The notes under the pieces are model-generated. The model was given only the letters and a program-made list of their open reading frames with translations. It ran no database searches and was not told the origin of the DNA. A program made the position numbers and the translations under genes. From Polaribacter sp. BAL334 (GTDB taxonomy: Bacteria > Bacteroidota > Bacteroidia > Flavobacteriales > Flavobacteriaceae), in NCBI RefSeq assembly GCF_015767435.1, contig NZ_JADWOV010000275.1:1-49151 (forward strand): a stretch of DNA of 49,151 nucleotides, read 5' to 3'. Positions 1 through 8,651 of this stretch are shown in pieces (the stretch's first letter is position 1; each line of letters opens with the position of its first letter).

Positions 1-116
1 AGAAAATAGGTAATTATAGTAAATATGCAGCATTAACTGCATTAGGTACTTATATGATTTTGAATCCTAAAAAAGCTCAGGCACAAAGTCCTGCTGCTCC
101 TGGAGATGGATTTTAA
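1..116 (+). CDS. 3' end of a small secreted protein (partial)
   Basis: An open frame enters from the left edge with codons starting at base 3 and stops at TAA 114-116, giving 37 residues. The visible part reads as a hydrophobic stretch followed by an AQAQS-type signal peptidase site and a very short mature tail ending PAAPGDGF. If the start lies just upstream, the whole product would be only about 40 residues, a small exported peptide. No function is recognised. It is followed at once by a hairpin terminator, so it belongs to a transcription unit separate from the PUL. Confidence 0.6.
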   Translation, partial: KIGNYSKYAALTALGTYMILNPKKAQAQSPAAPGDGF

Positions 117-138
117 GTATTGAAGCAACTAAAATTAA

Positions 139-170
139 AAATGTCACATAATTTTATGTGGCATTTTTTA
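139..170 (+). terminator. Rho-independent terminator
   Basis: ATGTCACATAA at 141-151 pairs with TTATGTGGCAT at 154-164 with one G-T wobble, and six T follow. The two innermost pairs probably stay open to form the loop. It sits 25 bases after the stop codon of the small partial gene. Confidence 0.75.
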
Positions 171-462
171 GTTTATAGCAATAGCTTCCCAACTAAAAAC
201 GGTACGAAATATTTTTGAGGCAACAGTTCACAGATAAAACTTTGCACTTTTAAAATCATATAAAAAAATAGCACACTCTAACAGTTAAAAGAAATGTCAA
301 TAATTCTCTAATACATTTTTATCAAACCACAATAGTCATCAATTCAATAGCTTTTAAGATATAATTCAGCATGATGTACAATGTTTTTTAAAAGTACATG
401 TAAATGCAAACTATCATCAGTTATGATACATAGCGTAAAGTATATTAAGTTACATTGTATAA

Positions 463-480
463 AAAACGAACAATTTTATA
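463..480 (+). promoter_or_regulatory. Candidate regulator-binding element upstream of CBM gene
   Basis: AAAACGAACAATTTT here closely matches AAAACGGACAATTTT at 30981-30995 upstream of the first GH3 gene. The ACAAT core starts 98 bases before the ATG at 568. The downstream TTCT and TTCTTG blocks of the better sites at 30988, 41554 and 42960 are missing, so this is a weaker member of the set. Function as an operator is inferred. Confidence 0.35.
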
Positions 481-567
481 AAAAAAATGTACGAAAAACA
501 CACCCCTTTACCTGTCATTTAAAGGATATTTGTTAAAACAATTATATTAACTAAAAATTTTTTAAAA

Positions 568-1329
568 ATGAAACTAAGATTACTTTTTATGTTTACAGCA
601 GCTTTGTTCTGCTTTGATTTACACGCTCAAATTGCACCAGAAGACCAGATTCAAAATGGTGACTTTTCAACTGGAGACACAACAAATTGGTTTGATAAAA
701 CTACTACTAACAATGCTGTGTCTCAATCTGAAGTTGTACTTGAATTTGGTGGTAATTATGTATACAAAAAAACGGTTACAACCTTAGGTGACTTTGCTTA
801 TTCAATAAGAATAAGACAACAAGATATAACGGCACCTGCCAATGCTAAAAAGGTTACTTTTAGAGCCAAAGGTAATGGTGGAGAGGAACTTTTCTTGACA
901 TTTGGTGCAAACCCAAATAAAGTTTCAACAACGATTACTTTAACCAATCAATGGGTAGATTACGAACTACCTTTAACTAATTCGGATGGTGGTAATGCAG
1001 CAGGTACAGTATCAAATTTAGATTTTCAGCAACGTAGTGTTGGTGTATTTTATTTAGATGATGTTATGTGGAGTGATGAAGCACCAGTTTTATCTACTGC
1101 ATATGCTGTATTTGCTACTGCAAAAGTTTGGTTAGATAGTGCTACAGATATGCTAAATGTAAATGGTATAGAAGCAGATGCTATCGAGGTTTATACTATT
1201 AGTGGACAAAAAATAGCAGCTTATAATACACCAGCGTCTGCTATATCTTTAAGCGGATTATCTAAGGGTCTGTATTTAGTAAACATTAAAGCAGAACAAA
1301 CTAGCAAAGTTTATAAAATTGTTAAGTAA
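568..1329 (+). CDS. Secreted carbohydrate-binding module protein with T9SS sorting domain
   Basis: A 253-residue protein with a signal peptide ending near LHAQ, one beta-sandwich binding module (about residues 25-168, starting QNGDFS and ending FYLDDVMW, of the CBM4/CBM9-like type) and a T9SS type A C-terminal sorting domain (about 178-253, with the VYTISGQKI and GLSKGLYLVNI signatures). There is no catalytic domain. The module resembles the one inside the lyase at 46986: both have NGDFS, an R-L/I-RQ block, KV-FRAK, a W-DYEL block and YYIDDV/FYLDDV. It is therefore likely secreted and anchored on the cell surface to hold the same glycan, or to work as a free binding partner. It is separated from the next gene by a terminator. 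Confidence 0.8.
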   Translation: MKLRLLFMFTAALFCFDLHAQIAPEDQIQNGDFSTGDTTNWFDKTTTNNAVSQSEVVLEFGGNYVYKKTVTTLGDFAYSIRIRQQDITAPANAKKVTFRAKGNGGEELFLTFGANPNKVSTTITLTNQWVDYELPLTNSDGGNAAGTVSNLDFQQRSVGVFYLDDVMWSDEAPVLSTAYAVFATAKVWLDSATDMLNVNGIEADAIEVYTISGQKIAAYNTPASAISLSGLSKGLYLVNIKAEQTSKVYKIVK

Positions 1330-1353
1330 TACGCTTTACTAAGATTAATAGCT

Positions 1354-1392
1354 AAAAATCATCTTTGAATTTTTTTCAAAGGTGATTTTTTT
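1354..1392 (+). terminator. Rho-independent terminator between CBM and GH2 genes
   Basis: ATCATCTTTGAA at 1358-1369 pairs with TTCAAAGGTGAT at 1375-1386 with one wobble pair, flanked by an A run before and seven T after. Only 17 bases separate it from the next ATG, so it may attenuate read-through and make the CBM gene the more abundant message. Confidence 0.8.
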
Positions 1393-1409
1393 ATATAAAA
1401 AAATAAAAA

Positions 1410-4361
1410 ATGAGAATAATTTACTGCTTATTGGTTTTGTTTCAATGTCAAATATACGCGCAGTCTACTTACAATATCAATTTAAATGGTAAGTGGGATT
1501 CTGGTGAAAACAGAAAGTACACAAAGGAGGTAAATGTGCCGGGTTTGGCTTCAGACCCAACAAAAATGAATGCACAAGAACTGTGGTATAGAAAGAAAAT
1601 TATTTTACCTCAAGGCGATTGGACAAAAGCCACATTGTTGTTAAAAGGTGCACGGTTTATGCCAAAAGTATATGTAGATGGCAATTTGGTTTCAGAGCAA
1701 GCAGGAGGTATGGCACCAACCCTACATGCTTTACAGCATAAAAATATAAAACCAGGAAACACAGTAACCATTGAAATTGCATTAGCATCATTAAAAGATA
1801 TGCCAGAAAGAGATGCTTCTCGCATTCCCAAAGCAGATTACTGGAGGTCTAATATAGCATCTCATCTTTGGGATGATGTCGTCTTAAAGTTGCATGGCAA
1901 TGCATCTCTAGAACATGTTAACGGCTATACAGTGCTTAAAGATGATGAGGTGAAAATTAAATATCGCATCAATAATACCTCTAAAAAAGATTTTTCTAGC
2001 ATAGAGGTATCTATGTTAGATAGTGATGGAAAAGAGATTTTAAAAAAGGCGTATAGTATTAGCGATGCTAAAGGCGAATTAACACTAAACGCATCAGGTA
2101 AGTTAAAATTATGGGAGCCTGAAACACCAAATTTATACAAACTGATAACTAAGTTAAAAAAAGGAAACAAAATTATAGATATTGATACCTGTAATTACGG
2201 GCATAGAGCGTTTAAAGTCAATGGAAAACAATTTGAGTTAAATGGGCATCCTACTAAATTTAGAGCAGCATCTGTAGTTTGGTACCGTTGGTTGCGTTAT
2301 GCAGAGGTAAAAGAGTTGGCTTGGGATACCCAATGGTTTGAAGAACATATTGTAAAAAGATTAAAAGCTCATGGTGCAAATACCTTGCGTTTTCATTTAG
2401 GGATGCCCCCACAAAAATTTTTAGATTTGTGCGATAAATACGGGCTGTTTGTGCAAGCAGAATGGCACTTTTTTCATGGCATGGAGGCCTCAAAAAATAG
2501 CTTATTAGAGCAATGGGCTTCTTGGTTTGATGTATCATCTCGTTATCCTAGCAACGTATTGATGCACGGTTGGAATGAAACAGAAGGCGATCGTTTAAAA
2601 ATAGCTTATGACGCGATTAGTGAGGTAGCAAAAGACTATCCTGGGTTAGTTATAGGGCATAGAGATGTTACCCACATACACAAATACTGGTGGAGCTTAT
2701 TTGAAAATGTAGGCTTGTTTTATGATAGTTTTGATCAGTTTGAATTGCCTGTAATGGCAGATGAATATGGAGGAAACTACCTTGATGAATATGGAGATAT
2801 TGGTGGCTATCCTATGGTGGCATCTGCATACAATCGTTTTTTAGGAGAAAATCATACCAAAGCACAAAGGTTTTATCATCATGCGCTTTCTAATGCAAAA
2901 ATCTCTGAATATTGGAGAATTATAGATGTTGCTGGTTTTTCTCCCTTTTGTGTATTAGGATCTAAAGAAGATGGTAACCATTGGTTTTTAGGAGATATTA
3001 AACAAGGTAACCCAATGCCAGTTTGGAATGCATTAACTGCTGCATGGTCTCCAATAAGTGCGAATTTAAATATTTGGGACAGAAACTTTACTCCAGGTCA
3101 AGACATTGAATTGCCCATTGTGCTTTTTAATGATACTAGTAAAGATTTCAATATTAGAGTTAAATATTCAATTGAAAACCCCACCTATCGCCAAGCAACA
3201 ACGTTTGAGATTATTGAGGTTCCCGTAAAAAAATATTCAAAATTAGAAAAAAAGGTAAACCTAAAGCTACCTGCTACAGAAGGGCATTGGTTGATAAAAG
3301 CAGAAGTTTTAAACCCACTAGCAGGTGTTAAACATCCTATTGTGTCTGAATGGGATATAAGAACAATAGTACCCAAGGTAGCTAAGGAATTGGCAAACCT
3401 TAGTATAGGTGTTTTTGATGAAGATAAGCACTTGCATAATTTTTTAACACAAAATAACTTAAAGGCACTACCTGCTTTTGACAAGGCAGCAGATATTATT
3501 ATATTTTCTAAAAATACTTGGGATGCTAAGATGAAATCTCCGCAATTTATGGCTCAGATAGAGCAGCAGATAAGCAAAGGAAAGCATGTTGTTTTTTTAG
3601 ATGTAGGACCAAACCTTTTAGGTCAGGGGTATGAGAGAAGTACAGCAGATTTACAAGGTGTACGTAAAAGTTCTGGGGGTATTATTTCTGAAGCATCGCT
3701 ACCTTTTGGAGTAAAAGCTTTATTTAAGGAAGCTACTGAACCAGAAAGTCATATTCATCCAACCGATAATAACTTTCAATTATGGCAAAATATACCAAGA
3801 GAAGCAACATGGATGTGGAATGGATTAAAAGGTGGTTTAATAGTACCCTCTGTGGGTTTTGAGTTGTCTGGTTTAAGTGCAAGTTCTTTTCTTGAAACTT
3901 GGAAAGCAAAAGGAGCAGCTATTGAGAAAATAAAACAGGATAAGTATTTTAGTTATGAGTTAGAAGGGTTTTACGCCTTTTCAGAACGTGCTGATAATAT
4001 TGAGTTACAAGATTCATTGCGGCAATCTGTTAAATTTCTTGTTGAAGATGCTCCTGCTTTAAAGTTACGTATTAATCCAGATGCTAAAATTTTAGTCACA
4101 AATCTTAATAAAGAGTTTAAAGAAAGCACGATGGGCAAAGCACAATCATTATCGCCTTTAGTTAGTGCCGGAAGAAATCTTAAAAAGAAACCCGTTTATG
4201 AAGTAGAATTTGGTAAAGGTTATGGTAAAGTAATAATTAGTCAATTAATTACAGATGGTAGATTAGATCGTACAGAACAAAAAACAAATAATTTAGAAAA
4301 AAAATACGACGCAGCTGCTGCACAAATGGTACTTAATATGCTAGAATACGTAATGAAGTAA
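1410..4361 (+). CDS. GH2-like glycoside hydrolase
   Basis: A 983-residue secreted enzyme with a signal peptide ending IYAQS. It has the GH2 order: jelly-roll sugar-binding domain (about 25-165, including LWYRKKI), immunoglobulin-like domain (about 170-275) and TIM barrel (about 280-560). The likely acid/base is Glu390 in HGWNETEG and the likely nucleophile is Glu452 in MADEYGG. The C-terminal 400 residues are a long beta-rich and alpha/beta extension that includes a glutamine-amidotransferase-like stretch (KGKHVVFLDVGPN). It lacks the typical LacZ signatures, so substrate (galactoside, glucuronide, rhamnoside or other) cannot be read off. It follows the CBM gene by 80 bases and precedes the regulator. 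Confidence 0.8.
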   Translation: MRIIYCLLVLFQCQIYAQSTYNINLNGKWDSGENRKYTKEVNVPGLASDPTKMNAQELWYRKKIILPQGDWTKATLLLKGARFMPKVYVDGNLVSEQAGGMAPTLHALQHKNIKPGNTVTIEIALASLKDMPERDASRIPKADYWRSNIASHLWDDVVLKLHGNASLEHVNGYTVLKDDEVKIKYRINNTSKKDFSSIEVSMLDSDGKEILKKAYSISDAKGELTLNASGKLKLWEPETPNLYKLITKLKKGNKIIDIDTCNYGHRAFKVNGKQFELNGHPTKFRAASVVWYRWLRYAEVKELAWDTQWFEEHIVKRLKAHGANTLRFHLGMPPQKFLDLCDKYGLFVQAEWHFFHGMEASKNSLLEQWASWFDVSSRYPSNVLMHGWNETEGDRLKIAYDAISEVAKDYPGLVIGHRDVTHIHKYWWSLFENVGLFYDSFDQFELPVMADEYGGNYLDEYGDIGGYPMVASAYNRFLGENHTKAQRFYHHALSNAKISEYWRIIDVAGFSPFCVLGSKEDGNHWFLGDIKQGNPMPVWNALTAAWSPISANLNIWDRNFTPGQDIELPIVLFNDTSKDFNIRVKYSIENPTYRQATTFEIIEVPVKKYSKLEKKVNLKLPATEGHWLIKAEVLNPLAGVKHPIVSEWDIRTIVPKVAKELANLSIGVFDEDKHLHNFLTQNNLKALPAFDKAADIIIFSKNTWDAKMKSPQFMAQIEQQISKGKHVVFLDVGPNLLGQGYERSTADLQGVRKSSGGIISEASLPFGVKALFKEATEPESHIHPTDNNFQLWQNIPREATWMWNGLKGGLIVPSVGFELSGLSASSFLETWKAKGAAIEKIKQDKYFSYELEGFYAFSERADNIELQDSLRQSVKFLVEDAPALKLRINPDAKILVTNLNKEFKESTMGKAQSLSPLVSAGRNLKKKPVYEVEFGKGYGKVIISQLITDGRLDRTEQKTNNLEKKYDAAAAQMVLNMLEYVMK

Positions 4362-4393
4362 TGTACAATATTTAAAAAGGTAGCTGGTGTTTT

Positions 4394-4420
4394 GGAAATT
4401 GAATATAAATTCCGTTTTTT
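4394..4420 (+). terminator. Possible weak terminator
   Basis: GGAAATT at 4394-4400 and AAATTCC at 4407-4413 form an imperfect stem (one A-A mismatch) with a six-base loop, followed by GTTTTTT. It lies between the GH2-like gene and the regulator. Confidence 0.4.
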
Positions 4421-4516
4421 ATTTTATATTTAGGATGTTTTTAATAACCAACACACATTGCTTTTTTTTAAAAAATAAAATATTGAGAAATTGATTTGAT
4501 ATTTATATTAGCATAT

Positions 4517-7500
4517 ATGAAAAAATATTTAAAAAAGATAAGCGCCTATGCTTGCGTATGTCTTCTATTTGGTGCGCTAGTAATACCCTCGAGTTTAAAT
4601 TCTCAGTCTATTGATAATATTCGATTTGGTAAATTAGCATTACCAGATTTATATAAAAATATTCAAATAAACGGTATTGCAAAAGATGGTTTAGGTAATG
4701 TTTGGTATATAAATAGTGCAGGTTTACATAAGTATGATGGTGCCAAATTAACCACATTTAGTTCGGTTAATATTGCAGACAAAGCGTATTCTTTGTATGG
4801 CGTTTTAAGACATGTACAGGCTGATTCTACCTTTGTCTATGCAATGACTAGAAATGATATTTTTTATTTTAATATTAAAACCGAAGTCTTTAAAAGATTT
4901 GAAATAGCTAACTGTAATGAAATAAAAGTTAGTAACGAGACTTTATGGATAGCAACCTACAGTAAAATACTTAATCTAAAAACCAATCAATATCTACCAA
5001 TTAAGCTAAACAAAGGAGAGATATTTAGTAAAATTCAGCCATCTAAAGACATGTTTTACATTGCTACCAATAAGCGAATGTTAGCATACAGTGTAGAGCA
5101 TAAAACATTAATTGTATTAAAAGAGAATGTTAATGTAGAAGCATTATTTGTTGATAGTAAAAAAGATGTATGGTTTAGTGATAAAGGAAAAGGGATTTAC
5201 AAATATAAGTTAGATAAACAGTTTACGTTTTTTGGTCCAGAAATAATTACTCCTACAGAAGTTCGTTGTTTTGAAGAAGATAATAATAATAATATTTGGA
5301 TTGGTACTTATGGAGGTGTTTATATCATATCTCCTCAATCGAAGATAGCACATTATACAAATGATAATAATATTTCAGGAGGTTTATCGCATAATTCAAT
5401 ACTATCTATGTACAAAGATAGTAATGGCTTAATTTTAATAGGCACTTTTTTTGGAGGATTAAATTACTATAATCCCAATAATTTATTTACACATTACCAA
5501 GAAGCTATCAATCAAAAAGATGGTCTTAACTTTAAAGTAGTAAGTGAAATTGTTGAAGATAACAAAGGTAATTTATGGATTTGTACAGAAGGCGGAGGCT
5601 TAAATTGTTTAGATAAACAACAAAATAAAATTAACTATTATGAGCCTCCAGCATTAGATAATGGTATGGTTTACAACTCGTTTAAAGCCATCTATTACGA
5701 TCAAAAAGAAACCCTTTGGATTGCTAGTATTGGAGGAGGTCTTTTTGAATTTAATATTAAAAATAAAAAATTCTCTAACTACGCACACAAAGACAACAAC
5801 AATGTAGCTATCAGTTCTAATAAAATTAATGATATCGTTAAGTATAAAGAGCAGCTTTTTCTTTCTACGCAAAGTTCTGTAGAAGTATTTGATTTAAAAA
5901 CAAAAACAGTCAAACCGTTATTTACAGACGCCTTTAAAATAGAGCATAAAGTACCGAATTATATTACATGCTTACAGGTAAAAGACGATGTAATATGGAT
6001 GGGAAGTACAATGGGTTTGTTTGCTTACAATTTAAAAACAAAAACCTTAAACAGATATCAAGAAAATACGATAAACTCGGTAGCATCTAATAATATTAAT
6101 GATCTTTTTGAAGATAGTAATGGACGTTTTTGGGTTGCTACAGATAAGGGTCTCGATAGATTTGATGATAAAAAGCAACAGTTTATAACCTATAAAAATA
6201 CTGAAGAACAAAATAGAAATATTATTAAAGGAGTAGAAGAGCTCAACCCAGGATTTTTGGTTATATCAAGCATTAAAGGGATTAGTGTTCTAAGAATATT
6301 GGATGGTAAATTTAAAAATTATGACCAAAGTACGGGATTTCCATTACATGTGTTAAGCAATAAAAGCATTTTTGTGTCCCCTACAAAAAATCAAGTTTTT
6401 ATTGGAGGTTTAGATGGTATGGTATCGTTTAGCTCTAATGAAATTTTTAAACCTTCTACTTTAATAAAACCGGTATTAACCAAACTAAAAATAAACAATC
6501 AAGAAATTAAGCCAAATGACAATGAAAAAATACTTCAAAAAACATTTGCTTTAACAGACACCATAATATTAAGGCCTGAGCATAAATCATTTCAAATAGA
6601 TTTTTCATCAGATTCAGATAAAATATCTCAAAAAGGTAATTTTAAAGTGAGGCTTTTAGGTTTTGAATCAGATTGGATAGAGCCAGAAACAACGGCAGTT
6701 TCTTACACTAATTTAGATATTGGAGACTATGTTTTTGAAATAGAAAATATTGATAATTCAACGTTAAGAAGAATACTATATATAAAAGTTATACCATCAA
6801 TATTTAATACAGTTTGGGCATATATATTGTATTTCTTGATAGTACTACTCATCTTGGTATTTTTTAATTATTTAATACTAACTAAAAGAAGGCTTCAAGA
6901 TAAAGTTAAGTTAAAAGAAATTGAGCAAGAAAAAGAAGCAGAACACAACAAATCTAAGTTAATGTTTTTTACAAATATTTCTCATGAATTTAGAACACCA
7001 TTAACACTTATCTCTGGTCATGTAGAAGCTCTTATGGGCAGTACTAAATTAACAACTAACGATTATAAAAAAGTTTTAGGAATTAATAAAAATACCAATA
7101 GACTAAACAGATTAGCGCTAGAATTACTTCAGTTTAGAAAACAAGAAGCTGGTGAATATAGAATAGAGGCAAGTGAACACGATATTGTAGAATTTTTAGA
7201 AGAGATTTACTACTCTTTTTATGAACTTAGTCAACGAAAAAATATCGACTACAATATTCATTACCAAACCAAACCAGTTAATGTTTGGTTTGATAGTTTA
7301 CAACTCGAAAAAGTGTTTTATAATTTACTCTCAAATGCCTTTAAATTTACAAATGATGGTGGTAAAATAGAAATTTCAATCATTTCAAATAACAAAAGCG
7401 TTAGTATTAAGATTAAAGATACAGGTTATGGAATGAGCCCTGAACAGTTGTCAAAAATTTTCAATCGCTTTTATCAGTTAGAAAATATAGCGTCAACCAT

Positions 7501-8491
7501 TCATCAAGGGACAGGTATAGGGTTGGCATTAACGAAAGGTATAATAGACGCTCATCACGGTAAAATAAATGTTGAAAGTGAATTAAACAAGGGTACTACC
7601 TTTTCGGTTGATCTTCTTTTGGACAAAAGTCACTTTACTTCTAAGGAGATTATATTTGAAAAGACACCTACTCCAGTATTTGTTTATGAATCTTATGAAA
7701 ATCAAAGTATAATAGATTCTCAAATAACAAGCGAAAAGAAAGAAACAATACTTGTTGTTGAAGATAATAGTGAGCTAAGTCAATTACTAAAGGGCTTCTT
7801 AGATTTTAATTATGATGTACATCTTGCTAAAGATGGAAAAGAAGGTATGGAACTGGCATTAAAAATTCAACCTTCATTAATTCTCAGTGATATTATGATG
7901 CCAAATATTTCAGGAACAGAAATGTGTGCCAAACTTAAAACAAATATAAATACATCTCATATTCCAATTATTTTGCTCACAGCAAAAACAGCTGAAGAAC
8001 ATATGATTAGTGGCTTAGATATTGGTGCAGATGATTATATTACGAAACCTTTTAACTCAAAAGTTTTAATCGCTAGAATAAACAATATAATCTATTCTAG
8101 AAAAAAACTGAAGTCAATATTTTCAAAAAACCCATCAGAAAACATAAAAAAAATTGCGAAGAATAAAATAGATCTAGAATTTATGAATAAAGCAGAAAAA
8201 GTGGTCTTAGATAATTTAGATAATGAGCAATACGATGTCAATAAAATGTGTTTAGATTTAAATTTAGGAAGAACAATCCTGTACGCTAAAATGAAATCTA
8301 TTACTGGTAAAACGCCTAACGATTTTATTAAAATTATAAGACTAGAAAAAAGCAAAAAATTACTTATAGAACAGCCTAATATTACAATATCACAAGTTGC
8401 ATATGATTGCGGCTTTTCTTCACAACAATATTTTAGTAAATTATTTAAGGAACAGTACGGAGTGTCACCAAAAAAGTTCCAAAACAAATAA
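4517..8491 (+). CDS. Hybrid two-component system regulator (HTCS) of the PUL
   Basis: One protein carries a whole signalling chain: signal peptide (through about residue 30), a periplasmic beta-propeller sensor of repeated Reg_prop blades (DNNNNIWIGT, DSNGRFWVAT) to about 660, a Y_Y_Y domain, a membrane helix near 760-785, a histidine kinase with His823 in NISHEFRTP, N-box NAFKF and G-boxes DTGYGMS and GTGIGLAL, a receiver with phospho-acceptor Asp1125 in LSDIMMP, and a C-terminal AraC-type DNA-binding domain ending VSPKKF. ATG 4517 is chosen over an in-frame TTG at 4496 because it starts directly at the signal peptide. Such proteins sense an imported oligosaccharide in the periplasm and switch on the PUL. 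It stands immediately before the first susC. Confidence 0.95.
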   Translation: MKKYLKKISAYACVCLLFGALVIPSSLNSQSIDNIRFGKLALPDLYKNIQINGIAKDGLGNVWYINSAGLHKYDGAKLTTFSSVNIADKAYSLYGVLRHVQADSTFVYAMTRNDIFYFNIKTEVFKRFEIANCNEIKVSNETLWIATYSKILNLKTNQYLPIKLNKGEIFSKIQPSKDMFYIATNKRMLAYSVEHKTLIVLKENVNVEALFVDSKKDVWFSDKGKGIYKYKLDKQFTFFGPEIITPTEVRCFEEDNNNNIWIGTYGGVYIISPQSKIAHYTNDNNISGGLSHNSILSMYKDSNGLILIGTFFGGLNYYNPNNLFTHYQEAINQKDGLNFKVVSEIVEDNKGNLWICTEGGGLNCLDKQQNKINYYEPPALDNGMVYNSFKAIYYDQKETLWIASIGGGLFEFNIKNKKFSNYAHKDNNNVAISSNKINDIVKYKEQLFLSTQSSVEVFDLKTKTVKPLFTDAFKIEHKVPNYITCLQVKDDVIWMGSTMGLFAYNLKTKTLNRYQENTINSVASNNINDLFEDSNGRFWVATDKGLDRFDDKKQQFITYKNTEEQNRNIIKGVEELNPGFLVISSIKGISVLRILDGKFKNYDQSTGFPLHVLSNKSIFVSPTKNQVFIGGLDGMVSFSSNEIFKPSTLIKPVLTKLKINNQEIKPNDNEKILQKTFALTDTIILRPEHKSFQIDFSSDSDKISQKGNFKVRLLGFESDWIEPETTAVSYTNLDIGDYVFEIENIDNSTLRRILYIKVIPSIFNTVWAYILYFLIVLLILVFFNYLILTKRRLQDKVKLKEIEQEKEAEHNKSKLMFFTNISHEFRTPLTLISGHVEALMGSTKLTTNDYKKVLGINKNTNRLNRLALELLQFRKQEAGEYRIEASEHDIVEFLEEIYYSFYELSQRKNIDYNIHYQTKPVNVWFDSLQLEKVFYNLLSNAFKFTNDGGKIEISIISNNKSVSIKIKDTGYGMSPEQLSKIFNRFYQLENIASTIHQGTGIGLALTKGIIDAHHGKINVESELNKGTTFSVDLLLDKSHFTSKEIIFEKTPTPVFVYESYENQSIIDSQITSEKKETILVVEDNSELSQLLKGFLDFNYDVHLAKDGKEGMELALKIQPSLILSDIMMPNISGTEMCAKLKTNINTSHIPIILLTAKTAEEHMISGLDIGADDYITKPFNSKVLIARINNIIYSRKKLKSIFSKNPSENIKKIAKNKIDLEFMNKAEKVVLDNLDNEQYDVNKMCLDLNLGRTILYAKMKSITGKTPNDFIKIIRLEKSKKLLIEQPNITISQVAYDCGFSSQQYFSKLFKEQYGVSPKKFQNK

Positions 8492-8530
8492 AATAGCTCT
8501 TAATGCATTATATATAAGTCTTTTTAATTT

Positions 8531-8546
8531 AAAAGGACAATTGTTT
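8531..8546 (+). promoter_or_regulatory. Candidate regulator-binding element upstream of susC
   Basis: AAAAGGACAATTGTTT shares GGACAATT with the site at 30986 upstream of the first GH3 gene. The ACAAT core begins 115 bases before the susC ATG at 8652, close to the 113-121 bases seen at the three best sites. The downstream TTCTTG block is absent, so confidence is limited. Confidence 0.35.
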
Positions 8547-8651
8547 AAAAAAAGTGAATTATCGTATAAAAATATTTTAAGGAAAAAATTTTAATTTGTC
8601 AAACAAAAGTTAAACGCAAGATAATTGCAAAACATATTAAGTAAACAACTT

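Larger units (their letters stand above)
117..567. other. Intergenic region before the PUL
   Basis: No gene is visible in these 451 bases. The region holds the terminator of the upstream gene near 139-170, a very AT-rich middle, and an element at 463-480 that matches promoter-proximal elements elsewhere in the window. It is probably the promoter region of the first PUL unit. Confidence 0.6.

Noticed and set aside
4496..4516. TTG 4496 as the start of the HTCS gene
   Set aside because: The seven extra residues precede a normal ATG that opens the signal peptide directly.
8625..8651. TTG 8625 as the start of the first susC
   Set aside because: The ATG at 8652 begins the signal peptide, and the nine residues before it add nothing typical.
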